From positions 426,055-490,054 of the forward strand of contig CAXIPT010000007.1 in NCBI GenBank assembly GCA_964030475.1: a DNA stretch of 64,000 bases, written 5' to 3'. Source of the stretch: Tethya wilhelma (lineage: Eukaryota > Porifera > Demospongiae > Tethyida > Tethyidae). Positions 1-12,924 of the stretch are shown piece by piece. Positions within the stretch are counted from its first letter, which is position 1. Each line of letters begins with the position of its first letter. Position numbers and translations under genes: made by a program. Under the pieces are notes generated by a model that was not told the origin of the DNA, searched no databases, and saw nothing but the letters and a program-made list of their open reading frames with translations.

Positions 1-1289
1 GGCCCGAGTTGACGATCAGAGAAGTACATCTCAGCGACCGAGGGCGCTACCACTGTGTCACTGTGAATGACCTTGGTAACGACACGTCCAAACCAGTGGT
101 CCTCAATATCAAAGGTTTGACGATCTATTTATAGCCATGGATGATGTAATTATTGTTGCTATTTATAGGTATTGCACAATACCAAGTGATGCTCAACATC
201 ACTGAAGATGAAAGGGTAAAGCACGAAATTTCTTTTTCAAAAAAACACTTTTTTAAACACGCTTCTTTTGATTTCAGCCTACAGAGCTGATCGAGAAGTT
301 GACCAACTATAAGCTAAGTGGTGACTTCAACGGTACATCAGTCATCGACGTGACATTGAAGGGGGATATAGTGGAGGGGTGTGTGTCCCTGCTGGTGACC
401 CTTCTCTCCCGTGAGGAGAGGGAGGCCGGGGGAACTGAGCTCAGGAACGAGGTGGAGAGGATTGTTAGAGAGTTTGCTAGGAGTATCGAAAGTAGACAGG
501 TCGTCGTTGATGCTGTGAGAAGATTTGGTATGTACTCTAAAGTTTGTAGTGTAATTAGAGTTTGTTTTATTCATAATGTGTGCGCATTTTGGCATGGCTT
601 TTGATCACGCACACTCACACATAATACACACATTTTATATCGCATTATTGACGATTTTTGAAATTAGCGATTCAATACTACCACGCATATCTCTTGTTGT
701 TTAAAATGTCACTCACGTACACACACACACACGCACACACACACACACACACAGACGGCTGCCCTGCTGATAACACTACTGTGCCTGAAGGAATAATTCA
801 GCTCCATTGGCCTGAGACCAACATCGGGGTCATGGTTTTCCTCCCCTGTCCTTGCGGTAACCTGCTGGAGGACGACTTCCAGAGCACTCTCAATTACAAC
901 AGGATGGCCACTCGTACCTGCAGGGGAGACTTTGTAGTGGGCGGGGAGTGGGAGGAGCATGAAGCGGAGCAGTGTAAATTCAGCGAATCGGCAATGAAGC
1001 TGTGTCAACTAACTGAAGTGAGTGTAGTATAATAGTGTGTTGCTATCTGTGTATTTGAGACTATGAGGGGTCATTGCTGGGGGTTCTATACCATATAGCC
1101 GAAATATTGACAGGGATTTTAATTTAATAGTTTAATGGTCAAAGTCCAAGTTGACAATTTCAAATCCGCCAATATTTTGGTTGCTGTATATGCATGTAGT
1201 ATGCGCATGCGCAAATCGTCAAATTTAAATTCATCAATTTTTTATTAATAATTATACATTCTGTGGCTATATTATGGTAGCACATTCAA

Positions 1290-1334
<45 letters not shown>

Positions 1335-4300
1335 GATGGTGGGTAATACAGAAGAGGCTGTGACTCAATTGGAGAGCATCACTGCTAATGTGACTGAGAT
1401 CACAGCATTTGAAGTGGGTCTGGTGTCTCAACTCCTGGTCTCACTATCAGATGGTGTCATGGATGGACAAAATATCTCAGTGAGTCGATACTGATATTGA
1501 TTTTGATTTTGATTTTGAATCTGAATTGATTTTGATATTGATATTGATCGTTTTCAGGTAGTGACTGAATTCTTCTCTGTGGTTGAAAACATCTTGCAAG
1601 TAGATGCAACTCAACTTGCCCAGAGTCAACGAGAAACTAATGCAACATCAAGGTCAGTTGATCAAAATCAATCTCAGCTCCTATGTTAGCATTAATGTTC
1701 ATCCAATCACTTCTAGAATCCTGACCGTGGTTGACTCGGTGTCAACTTCCATTCCCATTCCTGAGAATGAGACAGAACAGATAATTCCATTCCCATCATT
1801 TGCAGTCTCAGTACGAGCTGTCAACCCTGGTAACTTTAGCGGACAAACCTTCAGCATTTCTTTAGAAGAAAACAGCAGCCAGATTGGTAACGACTCTCTC
1901 AGCTTCACCAGCCGACCTGCCATGACCACTGCCTCCATCAGACTACCTGAGGAGCTCTTTGCTGACATCAATGCCACGGACAAGAGAGGAGTGAGGATCT
2001 CTCACTCTGTCTTCTTGAACGACTCTCTCTTTGTCCGGGAAGAAGATGGACGTGGCAGTAATGGCAGTTTTAGAGGAGAGGTAGCAAGTATTATCATGGC
2101 TGCCACACTCTCTGCTAACTGTACTGTGGAGGACCTTGAGAACTATGTGGAGATTAACTTAACCAAGATTCGTGTGAGTTGGTGTGCATGTGTGCACTTA
2201 CATATTCACAGGCAATATTGTGTAATTATGACATTTTCATTGGTCGCTAATGATGAAACTAATCCAAAAGTTGTTGTTTTTTTCCCTGTTTTTTTTTTTT
2301 CTGTGTACCATCATCATAGCACTAGGGAAAGTTTTGCAGTGTTTAACTTTCACGGATGTTTCTAGTCGATCTGACACACATTTTTACATTTTAACTTTTG
2401 CAAATGAGTTGTGCAATACCTATATATTCAGTGTTATACGTTGTGGAGAATTTCGCGGATACTAACTTTTGCTGATGGATCTTGATCTGCAAAAACTGCG
2501 AAAGTTAACCCCCACGAAACTTTCCCGCTATGTGGTATAATTTATGACATCCTATGGTTACATGTTTGATCAGTCCTAAATTGTGTGATCTCTGACGATT
2601 ACTCTTTGTTGCAGGATCGTCAAGGTGATGACGATGCCAATGTAACGTGTGTCTTTTATGACTTGAAAGCCCAGGGTATGTTGTGATAATCCCTCCCTTG
2701 TGTTAGCTCTGTACTGTCACATCTTTGATGGTTTGGATGATTGGATTCTTTCCTTATAGATTGGTCGCCTGAGGGATGTAAGATGGTTGCTAGTGGTGAT
2801 GGTTTTGTTGTGTGTGGCTGCAATCATTTGACACACTTTGCTTTACTCTTGGTATGAAGGACTCTATACATGTAGTACATGCATGTAACATGTATATGTT
2901 TACATACATGTATGTAATATTGACTCCTTTCGCTGCGTGCAGTGTGTATTACAATATTATTGAGAAAGGGTATAGAGTTTTCCGTGTGTCTTTTTTTGTT
3001 AGATTTTCTTTCTTTCTTTGTTTGTGGTTGTTTCTTTCAGGACCCCAATCCTCAGAATAAGACGCCCATTCCCCTTGTCAAACGTGTCTTCTTTGAAGGT
3101 GTCTCCTATCTCGGTTCAGCTATATCAATTCTCTGTCTCATTATCACCGTGGCAACCTACTTGTCCTCAAAGTAAGCATATACCCTTGATTGTATTTGCC
3201 TCCTAAATTAACACCTTAATTATGTGAGTTTGCTAATGACCCCCTATACACACTCACAGATGGTGGGTAATACAGAAGAGGCTGTGACTCAATTGGAGAG
3301 CATCACTGCTAATGTGACTGAGATCACAGCATTTGAAGTGGGTCTGGTGTCTCAACTCCTGGTCTCACTATCAGATGGTGTCATGGATGGACAAAATATC
3401 TCAGTGAGTCGATACTGATATTGATTTTGATTTTGATTTTGGATCTGAATTGATTTTGATATTGATATTGATCGTTTTCAGGTAGTGACTGAATTCTTCT
3501 CTGTGGTTGAAAACATCTTGCAAGTAGATGCAACTCAACTTGCCCAGAGTCAACGAGAAACTAATGCAACATCAAGGTCAGTTGATCAAAATCAATCTCA
3601 GCTCCTATGTTAGCATTAATGTTCATCCAATCACTTCTAGAATCCTGACCGTGGTTGACTCGGTGTCAACTTCCATTCCCATTCCTGAGAATGAGACAGA
3701 ACAGATAATTCCATTCCCATCATTTGCAGTCTCAGTACGAGCTGTCAACCCTGGTAACTTTAGCGGACAAACCTTCAGCATTTCTTTAGAAGAAAACAGC
3801 AGCCAGATTGGTAACGACTCTCTCAGCTTCACCAGCCGACCTGCCATGACCACTGCCTCCATCAGACTACCTGAGGAGCTCTTTGCTGACATCAATGCCA
3901 CGGACAAGAGAGGAGTGAGGATCTCTCACTCTGTCTTCTTGAACGACTCTCTCTTTGTCCGGGAAGAAGATGGACGTGGCAGTAATGGCAGTTTTAGAGG
4001 AGAGGTAGCAAGTATTATCATGGCTGCCACACTCTCTGCTAACTGTACTGTGGAGGACCTTGAGAACTATGTGGAGATTAACTTAACCAAGATTCGTGTG
4101 AGTTGGTGTGCATGTGTGCACTTACATATTCACAGGCAATATTGTGTAATTATGACATTTTCATTGGTCGCTAATGATGAAACTAATCCAAAAGTTGTTG
4201 TTTTTTTCCCTGTGTTTTTTTTTTCTGTGTACCATCATCATAGCACTAGGGAAAGTTTTGCAGTGTTTAACTTTCACGGATGTTTCTAGTCGATCTGACA

Positions 4301-6513
4301 CACATTTTTACATTTTAACTTTTGCAAATGAGTTGTGCAATACCTATATATTCAGTGTTATACGTTGTGGAGAATTTCGCGGATACTAACTTTTGCTGAT
4401 GGATCTTGATCTGCAAAAACTGCGAAAGTTAACCCCCACGAAACTTTCCCGCTATGTGGTATAATTTATGACATCCTATGGTTACATGTTTGATCAGTCC
4501 TAAATTGTGTGATCTCTGACGATTACTCTTTGTTGCAGGATCGTCAAGGTGATGACGATGCCAATGTAACGTGTGTCTTTTATGACTTGAAAGCCCAGGG
4601 TATGTTGTGATAATCCCTCCCTTGTGTTAGCTCTGTACTGTCACATCTTTGATGGTTTGGATGATTGGATTCTTTCCTTATAGATTGGTCGCCTGAGGGA
4701 TGTAAGATGGTTGCTAGTGGTGATGGTTTTGTTGTGTGTGGCTGCAATCATTTGACACACTTTGCTTTACTCTTGGTATGAAGGACTCTATACATGTAGT
4801 ACATGCATGTAACATGTATATGTTTACATACATGTATGTAATATTGACTCCTTTCGCTGCGTGCAGTGTGTATTACAATATTATTGAGAAAGGGTATAGA
4901 GTTTTCCGTGTGTCTTTTTTTGTTAGATTTTCTTTCTTTCTTTGTTTGTGGTTGTTTCTTTCAGGACCCCAATCCTCAGAATAAGACGCCCATTCCCCTT
5001 GTCAAACGTGTCTTCTTTGAAGGTGTCTCCTATCTCGGTTCAGCTATATCAATTCTCTGTCTCATTATCACCGTGGCAACCTACTTGTCCTCAAAGTAAG
5101 CATATACCCTTGATTGTATTTGCCTCCTAAATTAACACCTTAATTATGTGAGTTTGCTAATGACCCCCTATACTGAAATTTGAAACTTTCCCCCCCCCCT
5201 CCCTTTTAGACCGCTGCGGACTACAATTCATGGCCAGTTGCTTGTCAATCTCTGCATCAGTTTTCTCGGCGTCTACATAATGTTTATAGTTGCTTCCGTG
5301 TCTGCAAAAGTCGACAGCATCTGGTGTGCTATAACTGGAGCTCTGCTGCAGTACTTCATGCTGGCTACATTCGCCATCATGGTGGCTGAATCCATCATCC
5401 TCTACATCAACCTGGTGGTGGTCTTGGGCTGGAATACCATCAAGAGTCACTACACCCTCAAGACAGCTCTCGTAGCTTGGAGTAAGTAGATCTCGATCAG
5501 TATACGGCCATCTTTTTCAGTTTTTGCTTCATTTTTCTTTTCTTGTTCTTCGTGTGTCCAGTTGCTCCAGCTGTTATCGTTATAATTTGTGTTGCCCCCG
5601 ACTACACCAACTATACTGATGATGACCTGTAAGTTTTAGCATAATATTTTAATATTTTCTCTGCACTCTCAGTATATCTATGGTTTAAACGACTGTTGCT
5701 ATGTGAACCCATTTTGTCTGTCCATGTTACAGTTGTCGACCTTATCGTATTCCCTTCTACGCTGGTGTACTTGCTCCCTTTGCTCTCATGTATCTCTTCA
5801 ACTGGATCATCTTCCTGGTCATCTTTGGCTCCCTGCTCAAGAGAAGCTGTACGAAGAAAGAAGTGCTCTCGGCTAACGACAAACTCAACACGCCTCGAGC
5901 TCTGTTCAAGAGACACTTCATCACTGCAGTGTGTCTGTCTCTCCTCTTCGGTCTAGGCTGGGGGTTCGGTATCCTGGCTACGAATGAAATTGGCGTGATA
6001 CCAGTTCGAATCATTTTCCAAGCTCTTTTCATCGCCTTTGTCAGCTTCCAGGGACTGTTGATCTTTGTGATGCAGTGTCTGAGGTCGTCTGATGCTAGGA
6101 ATGAGTGGAAGAGATGGATGAATATCCTCACTTGTGGGAAGGTTGCAGCGTTTGAGTACTCAGTTTCCCAGAGCTCTACCCAAGCACGCTATACTCCTGT
6201 CAATTATGGAAAGAGAGTTTCAAATACGAACGAAAACTCTCTACCGAGGTTTTCAAATGGTAATGTTGAGTTTGTGCAGAGTGCCTCTTATTCCGAAGAC
6301 CCCAATACCCCCACCACTGCAACAACGCTGGTGACTAACGGCACATCATTGTCACATGACAGCTCGGTTACCATGACGATGAACGGGACGGCAGATATTG
6401 ATAATAAACTTGAACATTCGACAGATGAACGCAATGGTAGTTTGAAGAGAGGCACTCATGGCTCACTGCCTCAGATACAGAACCATCCGTGCTACAAAGT
6501 GACATCTGTTTAG
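1..6513 (+). CDS. Adhesion GPCR, Ig-SEA-like-HRM-GAIN-7TM (5' end outside window)
   Basis: Class B2 (adhesion) receptor at the plasma membrane, entered in the middle of an Ig-like domain (1-113, with the D-x-G-x-Y-x-C motif). Exons by splice signals: 1-113, 169-215, 278-527 (SEA-like), 755-1017 (HRM, with PCPCG and a following W and C), then a cassette of six exons coding GAIN, GPS and TM1, then 5210-5481 (TM2-TM4), 5562-5628, and 5733-6513 (TM5-TM7 and tail). The GPS ends CGCNHLTHFALLL, so autoproteolysis at HL/T is expected. The cassette occurs twice: 1336-1479, 1558-1652, 1717-2173, 2615-2675, 2760-2851, 3041-3171, and again 1924 bp downstream. Counting the cassette once, the frame stays open to the TAG at 6511-6513. 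Using both gives a stop within about ten codons of the second copy. The tail ends VTSV, a class I PDZ ligand. The ligand is unknown. Confidence 0.88.
1291..1335. repeat. (CA)n microsatellite at an exon's acceptor
   Basis: CA repeat forming the 3' end of the intron before the first GAIN exon. Similar CA tracts abut acceptors at 719-754, 12891-12923 and 56184-56245, so CA runs stand in for polypyrimidine tracts on this strand. Confidence 0.9.
1325..3248 (+). repeat. Tandem duplication, copy 1 (GAIN-GPS-TM1 exons of the first GPCR)
   Basis: A 1924-bp unit repeated directly at 3249-5172. Introns and exons are equally conserved. By eye I see only about two small differences: one base near 1529 versus 3442, and the make-up of the T-run near 2290 versus 4213. 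The unit enters in phase 0 and leaves in phase 2, so both copies cannot be included in one open frame. Confidence 0.95.
2315..2535. mobile_element. MITE-like inverted-repeat element in GPCR intron (second copy at 4239-4459)
   Basis: The left end reads CATAGCACTAGGGAAAGTTT, and the right end is the reverse complement of a close variant beginning CATAGCGGGAAAGTTT. Just inside, AACTTTCACGG at the left pairs with GCGAAAGTTAAC at the right. About 220 bp, with no coding capacity. A related sequence with GCGAAAGTTAAC lies near 18930 in the PLC gene. It is repeated at 4239-4459 only because it lies inside the tandem duplication. Confidence 0.6.
3249..5172 (+). repeat. Tandem duplication, copy 2 (GAIN-GPS-TM1 exons of the first GPCR)
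   Basis: Second copy of the unit at 1325-3248. Its exons are 3260-3403, 3482-3576, 3641-4097, 4539-4599, 4684-4775 and 4965-5095. The junction lies at the end of the TM1-TM2 intron, where CCCCTATA runs straight into CACACTCACAG. The last exon joins in frame to the TM2 exon at 5210. Confidence 0.95.
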
Positions 6514-7253
6514 TGATAATACGAATTGTGTAATTGCGTGTGATTTGTGTACTTGGACTAGCTTTTCTGTTCAATCACCATTTGTGGTTACATGTGTCCT
6601 TTTGTGTGTGTGTGTCTGTGTGTGTGTGTGTGTGCGTGTGTGTGCACTTGTGCAACAACTTAAGTTGTTTGGTTTTTGTTGTTTTTTGGCAACACAAATT
6701 TTGTTCTCGCACATGATGTATTTTAACATCCACCCAGCCAGTAACTGGCATAAAAACTTTGGTTGCTAGGTAATGGCAAACACACGTGTACACACGCACA
6801 GTAATATTCATGCAAGGGGTGACAATAGAGTAGCTTGGGGTCACAGGGGGTCAATGACAAACAAACTAGTTGCATGCCCTTAAGTGTGCGGCATGCACTG
6901 AGTGCCCCCCACTTAAGGGTCATGCAACTATAATATGTGTGTGTGTGTGTGTGTGCGTGTCAGAGCAGCTGGAATGGAATTTATAGGTTAAGGCTCAAGT
7001 TATTGGAATGGAACCTGAGATCCAGCCATGCGTGCATGTATGTTCACCTTCAGTCATTGTGTATGGGTACATATGAATATCTTGGACAATGTGAGATGGA
7101 TTAGGTGTCAGCTTGTCCATGCAGTGTTACCAAACTATTGTTATGTGTTGGATGCATGCATGCCTGACTGTCACGATGGTATATATATTGTCTTACAATT
7201 CACTGCTCTCTCCATTATATGCAAGTTTTTTGGTTCAGTCATAGTCTAACAAA
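6514..7253. other. Intergenic region between the two GPCR genes
   Basis: 3' flank of the first GPCR and 5' flank of the second. It holds (TG)n tracts at about 6602-6645 and 6933-6958. A short inverted repeat pairs CCCTTAAGTGTGCGGCATGC near 6878 with the reverse complement of CCACTTAAGGG near 6908. I see no exon in it. Confidence 0.6.
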
Positions 7254-10149
7254 ATGAGTCCACAAAGACATTCCCTGTGGTGTTTCTCCTTGCTGCTCTT
7301 AATCCTGATCTCTGAAAGAGTCTCTGCAGGCATGTTCTAGCTAGCCACCTCAACAGAACTATGCAAGCTGTTTAGTAGTGTGTGCACTAGCTATTATAAT
7401 TTTATTATATAGTTTACTTTGAAATTAATGTAATCTTTTTTTTTTTTGTCATTGCATGTTTGTTTGTCTGTTTGTTTGTTTTCTTTTCCTAAGCATTAAT
7501 TATGATTGTTAATTACATCTTAATTTTTTTATGATCTTTTCCTGCAGTGGTATCAAGTGGCCATGGACCAGTGGCTGTTATTGTCACTCCTCCTCAAAGC
7601 CAAGAAGCTATGGAATCAGAAACCGTCAATTTCACTTGCTCTGCGGCACCAGCTGCCCATCAGGGGTCAGCCGTTGATATCCCTGGCATCACATGGTGGA
7701 CAGCTGCCGATAATGGGAGCCTGGAGGCAATCATTGTTCCTACAGAGAACATTTCGAGCATTGAAACTGAAACCATTCCTGGCAGCGGTGAAGTGAGGAG
7801 CGTCCTGACTCTCAGCAACCTCCTCTCCTCCTACAGTGGCACCATTGTGTGCCTGGTGGAGACCAGCCAGGACAGTGACTCTGCACTCGCCACATTAACA
7901 GTTCTAGGTGAGCCCCTACATTTAATTGTATTGATTTACGTATCAGTGAAGTTATTCAGCTGAAGTCAGTTCCTCGGCTTGTTTCTTGGTGTACATTTGT
8001 TAGGGGGAAAAAAGACCCACCGCACACTGCATATTCATGGTTTTGATGATATTTTGTATTCTAATCCATCATCAAAATGTCCACAATACAGTTTCTTCAT
8101 GAGCTGCATGTTTGCTTATACCACCCCCTGTAGTCCCTGCAAAGATTCTTGCTCATCATTCTAACACCAGCAGCAGCGATGCCGGTGCAGCTACTCACAT
8201 GGTGTGTGTTGCCTATGGAGACCCACTGCCTGCCATACAGTGGGAGAGAGAAGATGGCACTGAGCTTCCTTCCAACTCAACCATCACAGAGGCCATCAGG
8301 GTTGTGGATGGAACCCAGTTTGTGGTCTCCATTCTTGAGATATGTGAATTTGGTATGGACGATTTCACCTTTGCCAACAGCAACACCTCCAGTGCTACGA
8401 TCAACTGTGTAGCCAGTAACAATGTAACGTATGGTGTTGCCATGGACACAAAGAGCTTTACCATCGACATCTCAGGTATTCACGGAAATAAACACCATGC
8501 TCTTTGTTTCTTTCATGCACACGTAAACATGACCATATTTTGTTTGTTTTGAAATATTTCCCCCTTTTCTGAGCATTAATTACCAGATATTGCCATGCCT
8601 TACATTCCTCCTTCCTTTGTTCCATGTAGGTCCCCCTCCCACATCTCCTCTGACCTTGTCACATGATCTGGTTGCTATAGCAGGAGAGGAAAACTACACT
8701 ATCTCATTTAACGTATCAGGAGTCGACTCTCCCAGCAATATCACATGGAAGTTTGTCACGTCCGATGGAATTGAAGATGACTCCGTGTTTTCTAACGGAA
8801 AATTCTCGTCCGATCATGTTTCTTTTGTGATGTCCCAGGTGGAATTTCATCACGAGGGAGTGTACTCTTTCTTCTCATCCAATAATGGACCAGCTGGCTC
8901 CTCACTGAGAGGGACCATTAACATGGATGTACAAGGTACAGTATGCATACATGTGTGGACAGGTGTAGAAATGACAATAAGTGTTGTTTTCAAGCCTGGA
9001 AAGCTCTCTTGGCTGAAAGACTTATAGCTATAGTTCAAACCATAGAGTGAGAGAATGAGTCTATATAGCTGAATTCTAGCTGTCATATAATTTAGTGAGA
9101 CCTGCTTTGAGTTTCTCTCTGCAGCTGGTATATTATTGTAGCACATGTCCATGGATCCTGGTTTTGTTTGATTTCGAGGCCCACCAGAAGAATGTTACAG
9201 TCATATATGTTGCTAGGGAAATGGTTGTGGTGCTAGCTGCTAGCTGATATAATTTATGATTTAATGAGATCTGCTTTGAGTTTCTCTCTGCAGTTGGTTT
9301 ATTATAATATTATAGCATGTGCTCATGGTGTCTTAAAGTTACGTAACTGTTCTGGTTTTTGTTTCATTTCTAGGCCCACCAGAAGAATATTACGGTCATG
9401 TTGCTAGGGAAATGGTTATCGTTGATCAATGGAGCAATGTTTCCTTGGTGTGTGTCACAATTGCTGACCCAGCTCCAGCTGTCCAATGGTTCTTCAATGA
9501 TGTAGCAGTCAATGTGTCTGACACGGACAAGTACAATGTTACCGTGGTAACCTCAGAGTCACATGGTTATGTTGTCACCAATACAACGCTGGAAATTTAC
9601 GATATTGGGTTCCAAGAGATAGGAAACTACCATTGCCTTGTCACTAATCAACATGGAAACAAGACGTCTACGTTTAAACTAAAAATGAAATGTGAGCAAA
9701 ATATTATTACGAATACTTTAACCCTGGTGCAGTGTACGCTAATTTGTGTTCGGATCTATTTGAGCTGCTCTTGCTCTCTCTCTCAGCTAGCTGTCCAGCC
9801 TCCCAAACTGTGATTCCACGTCTTCAGGAAGATGGTGTGGATATTCTCCTGGAGTGGCCCGAGGCAGACGTGGGTACCAATGCCAGTATCCCCTGTCCCT
9901 GTGGGCTCAATCTCTCGGCTGCTTTTGTGGATGGCAAACCACATGCCTATCGCTACTGCAGTAACAATTTGATTGGACGAAGAGGAAAATGGGAGGAACC
10001 GCTAGTTCAACATTGTAACTTGAGCTCCGTGGGGAGAGAGTTGTGTCAGATTACACCAGTGAGTATGCAGTGCTTGTATAATATCTATAGCTATGATGGC
10101 TCCTATAGGAGTCTGTTATTGCACACACTGTGGCACACACACACACATG

Positions 10150-10206
<57 letters not shown>

Positions 10207-12886
10207 CTAAATGAACACAGCGAATAAGCATGAAGACACATGATGGTCGTCATTACTGCTACCCGCACTTTACCACTGCAGTAGACACAGAGAATATCAG
10301 AAGAGTGTTTGAATCGTGTCGTGACATCATCCAACGCATGCACCTAGTGAAGTACGAACTTCTATAATAATTATTACATTTTGCCTGCTCTCTAATGAAA
10401 CAACACCTGATTAGGACATGCATGTATTAAACTCTGTTGTGTCTGTTGGTTGTTTGTGTGTTTGTCTGTCAGTCCATGTTTGATTTTTAGGGTGTAGAAT
10501 TGTAACATGTACAACTAATGTAGAGAATAAACTGTTGCACTATAGTAAAGTTAACAATGTTCTTTTCTTCATCAAATTTTGTTTTGTGCAAATGTGAATT
10601 AACTTAATTGGGGCGAGCCTGAGCGAGCCCCACATGGTCTTTGTAACTGGTAAAATTTCTGTTGGTTTGCTTGTACACGGTGGACACTTTCCGTATATTC
10701 AAATTATTCGAACGGTAATGCAGTCCAGATTACGTCACAGAAATATTGAAATTTGGAATTGCACAATATATACACGTACACGTGGCTGGCAGAGACTGTG
10801 TAGCTTGCTTAGAGAGAGGCATAGATCTTGAGAGCGAAAAAGAAAGGAGAGACTCGACGCAGAGACAACGCTGCGCAGACCACTCATAAAGAGCCGGACT
10901 GCCAGAGCTTAAATTGAAACCAAATTATAGACCACTCCTGAGGCCGAGAAGTGAGAGAGCGGCCTCGTCTAGAGCTGAAGCATCTGAGCAGATACTGCCA
11001 TGGGGACACTACTCCTGAGAGATATCGTCTCTTGAAGCAGACCTAGAGAGACTACTACACCTCATGCAGGAGCAAATTTAATATTGAGCAACTATGACAC
11101 CATGCTAGTCTAGCAAGGCCAAGCCTCGCACTTGCTCCGTCCATAGTGATGGCCAAATTGCTCTTCAACACTGAGAAAACTTCCTAGCTAATCAGCTAAT
11201 TGACAATTTCACATTGACACTGACATTCTGACAGAGATATCGTCTTCTTCTCAATCAAGAAATGTTGCCTCATGAGCTCTTCTTTCATGACATTTATACC
11301 CGGTTTCTAGGTATAGATATATAAAACAGAATCAAAAACTTGATGTATAGCAACTGGAAAGGAGACTCTCAAGGTGTAGTACAGGGGCACCAAAGGGAAG
11401 CCACTCAACACAAATATGTGATGGAGAGTGCTTCATATCTACAACTGCCAGCACCCTGGAGATGCCTATTATACTTGACAGTTAACGACCTAGCTATATA
11501 CTGGTTGGTCAAGAGTGAGACTGAAGAATTTGCAAGCATGCAAAGTCCCCTAGATATATACAGCTAGATATATACAGCTATATATACTATATACACCAAG
11601 TGTACGAGGTACCAAGCAGTACTGGTTGGTTTAGTTGTCTCATATAGCCACCATTGGAGTGACTGCTCTTGCTTGTTCTTCAACTCTGTTCTCCCGAATC
11701 TACGTCTTCAAACACCTCAAGGCTCCAGCAGTCATGAATCATGAGATGCAACATATATATAATTATAAGAACATGCACATGCGTACCTCTACCCTTGAGA
11801 CCACAGAGCTACTCATGCAGGCTCGCCCCCATGATGCTTTGCATCACCCTAGTATAAATTATTCTTATATATACAATGACATGTTCAATTGTCTATGGCC
11901 TTTTAGTTGATGTGTCTTGATCGTGCAGCTCTCCCTAAACTGTGCATGTGTAGACGTCTGTAGTGTCTATTTGTAACGACCTTTACCTACTATTAGGACT
12001 AAAGCTCCACTGTCTGTATACCTATATGTTGACCTATGTTGACCTATGTTGACCTATGTTGACCTATGTTGACCTATGTTGCTTAGTAACGGTTAGCCTA
12101 CTGTACATGGTTGACTCCAAAGCAGCACCTGGACCATAGATAATATTCTCCGGCTATGCCTGGACCCATAATCATAATTATGTCAATACATTAAGCTGCT
12201 GTGACAAGTATTTGATTACCCGATAAAAATATCAGTCTGTGCTTGTGTGCAATGTGTACTATATGGCCTGTGGCTCAGCTGTAGCTAGCTATAGTATACA
12301 TAGGATTGAGACCATGGTCTGAATGGCGAGTCATGTACAGTAATTATTATCAGGTCAATAGTTTTGATAACTACTCATTAATTTTAGATAAGCATAAAAA
12401 CACACACACCATGATACAATTACAATGATAGCTACAGCAATACAGCTAGCTAAGATCGATATAAATGTCCACAGTTTGTTCAAGAATTAAAGTTCTAATT
12501 CATGAACTTGACATCAGGGTGAGGGTTCTGTGGATCATAACTGACATCGATGGTCCTGTAGATGTGGTCACAGCAACGTTGACCTGAGCATCCACCAGGA
12601 CTACTGCAATAGTAGACAGTTATGCCGTAGGTATGGCAGTATTGAGGGTACTGATGAGCAACTTGGAAAGGACCGAAATCCCATAAATAACCATGGTCTG
12701 ATTGTCCATCTCCCCAGTTAACATACCACCTGTACAGACATTGAGACAAAGTGAACATCACTGTAAAGCTGTGCAAACTGATAGCTTGTTGACTGGCAAA
12801 AATTAAACTTACACAAAACCATGATCAGATGTGGTGCATCTACGCCTCCATCTGTTGCAATTGTCTGGTCTACCCCAGTCAACAAT

Positions 12887-12924
<38 letters not shown>

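Noticed and set aside
5757..6131. 124-residue minus-strand ORF opposite the TM5-TM7 exon
   Set aside because: The sense strand encodes conserved 7TM sequence in frame with upstream exons; the antisense frame has no support.
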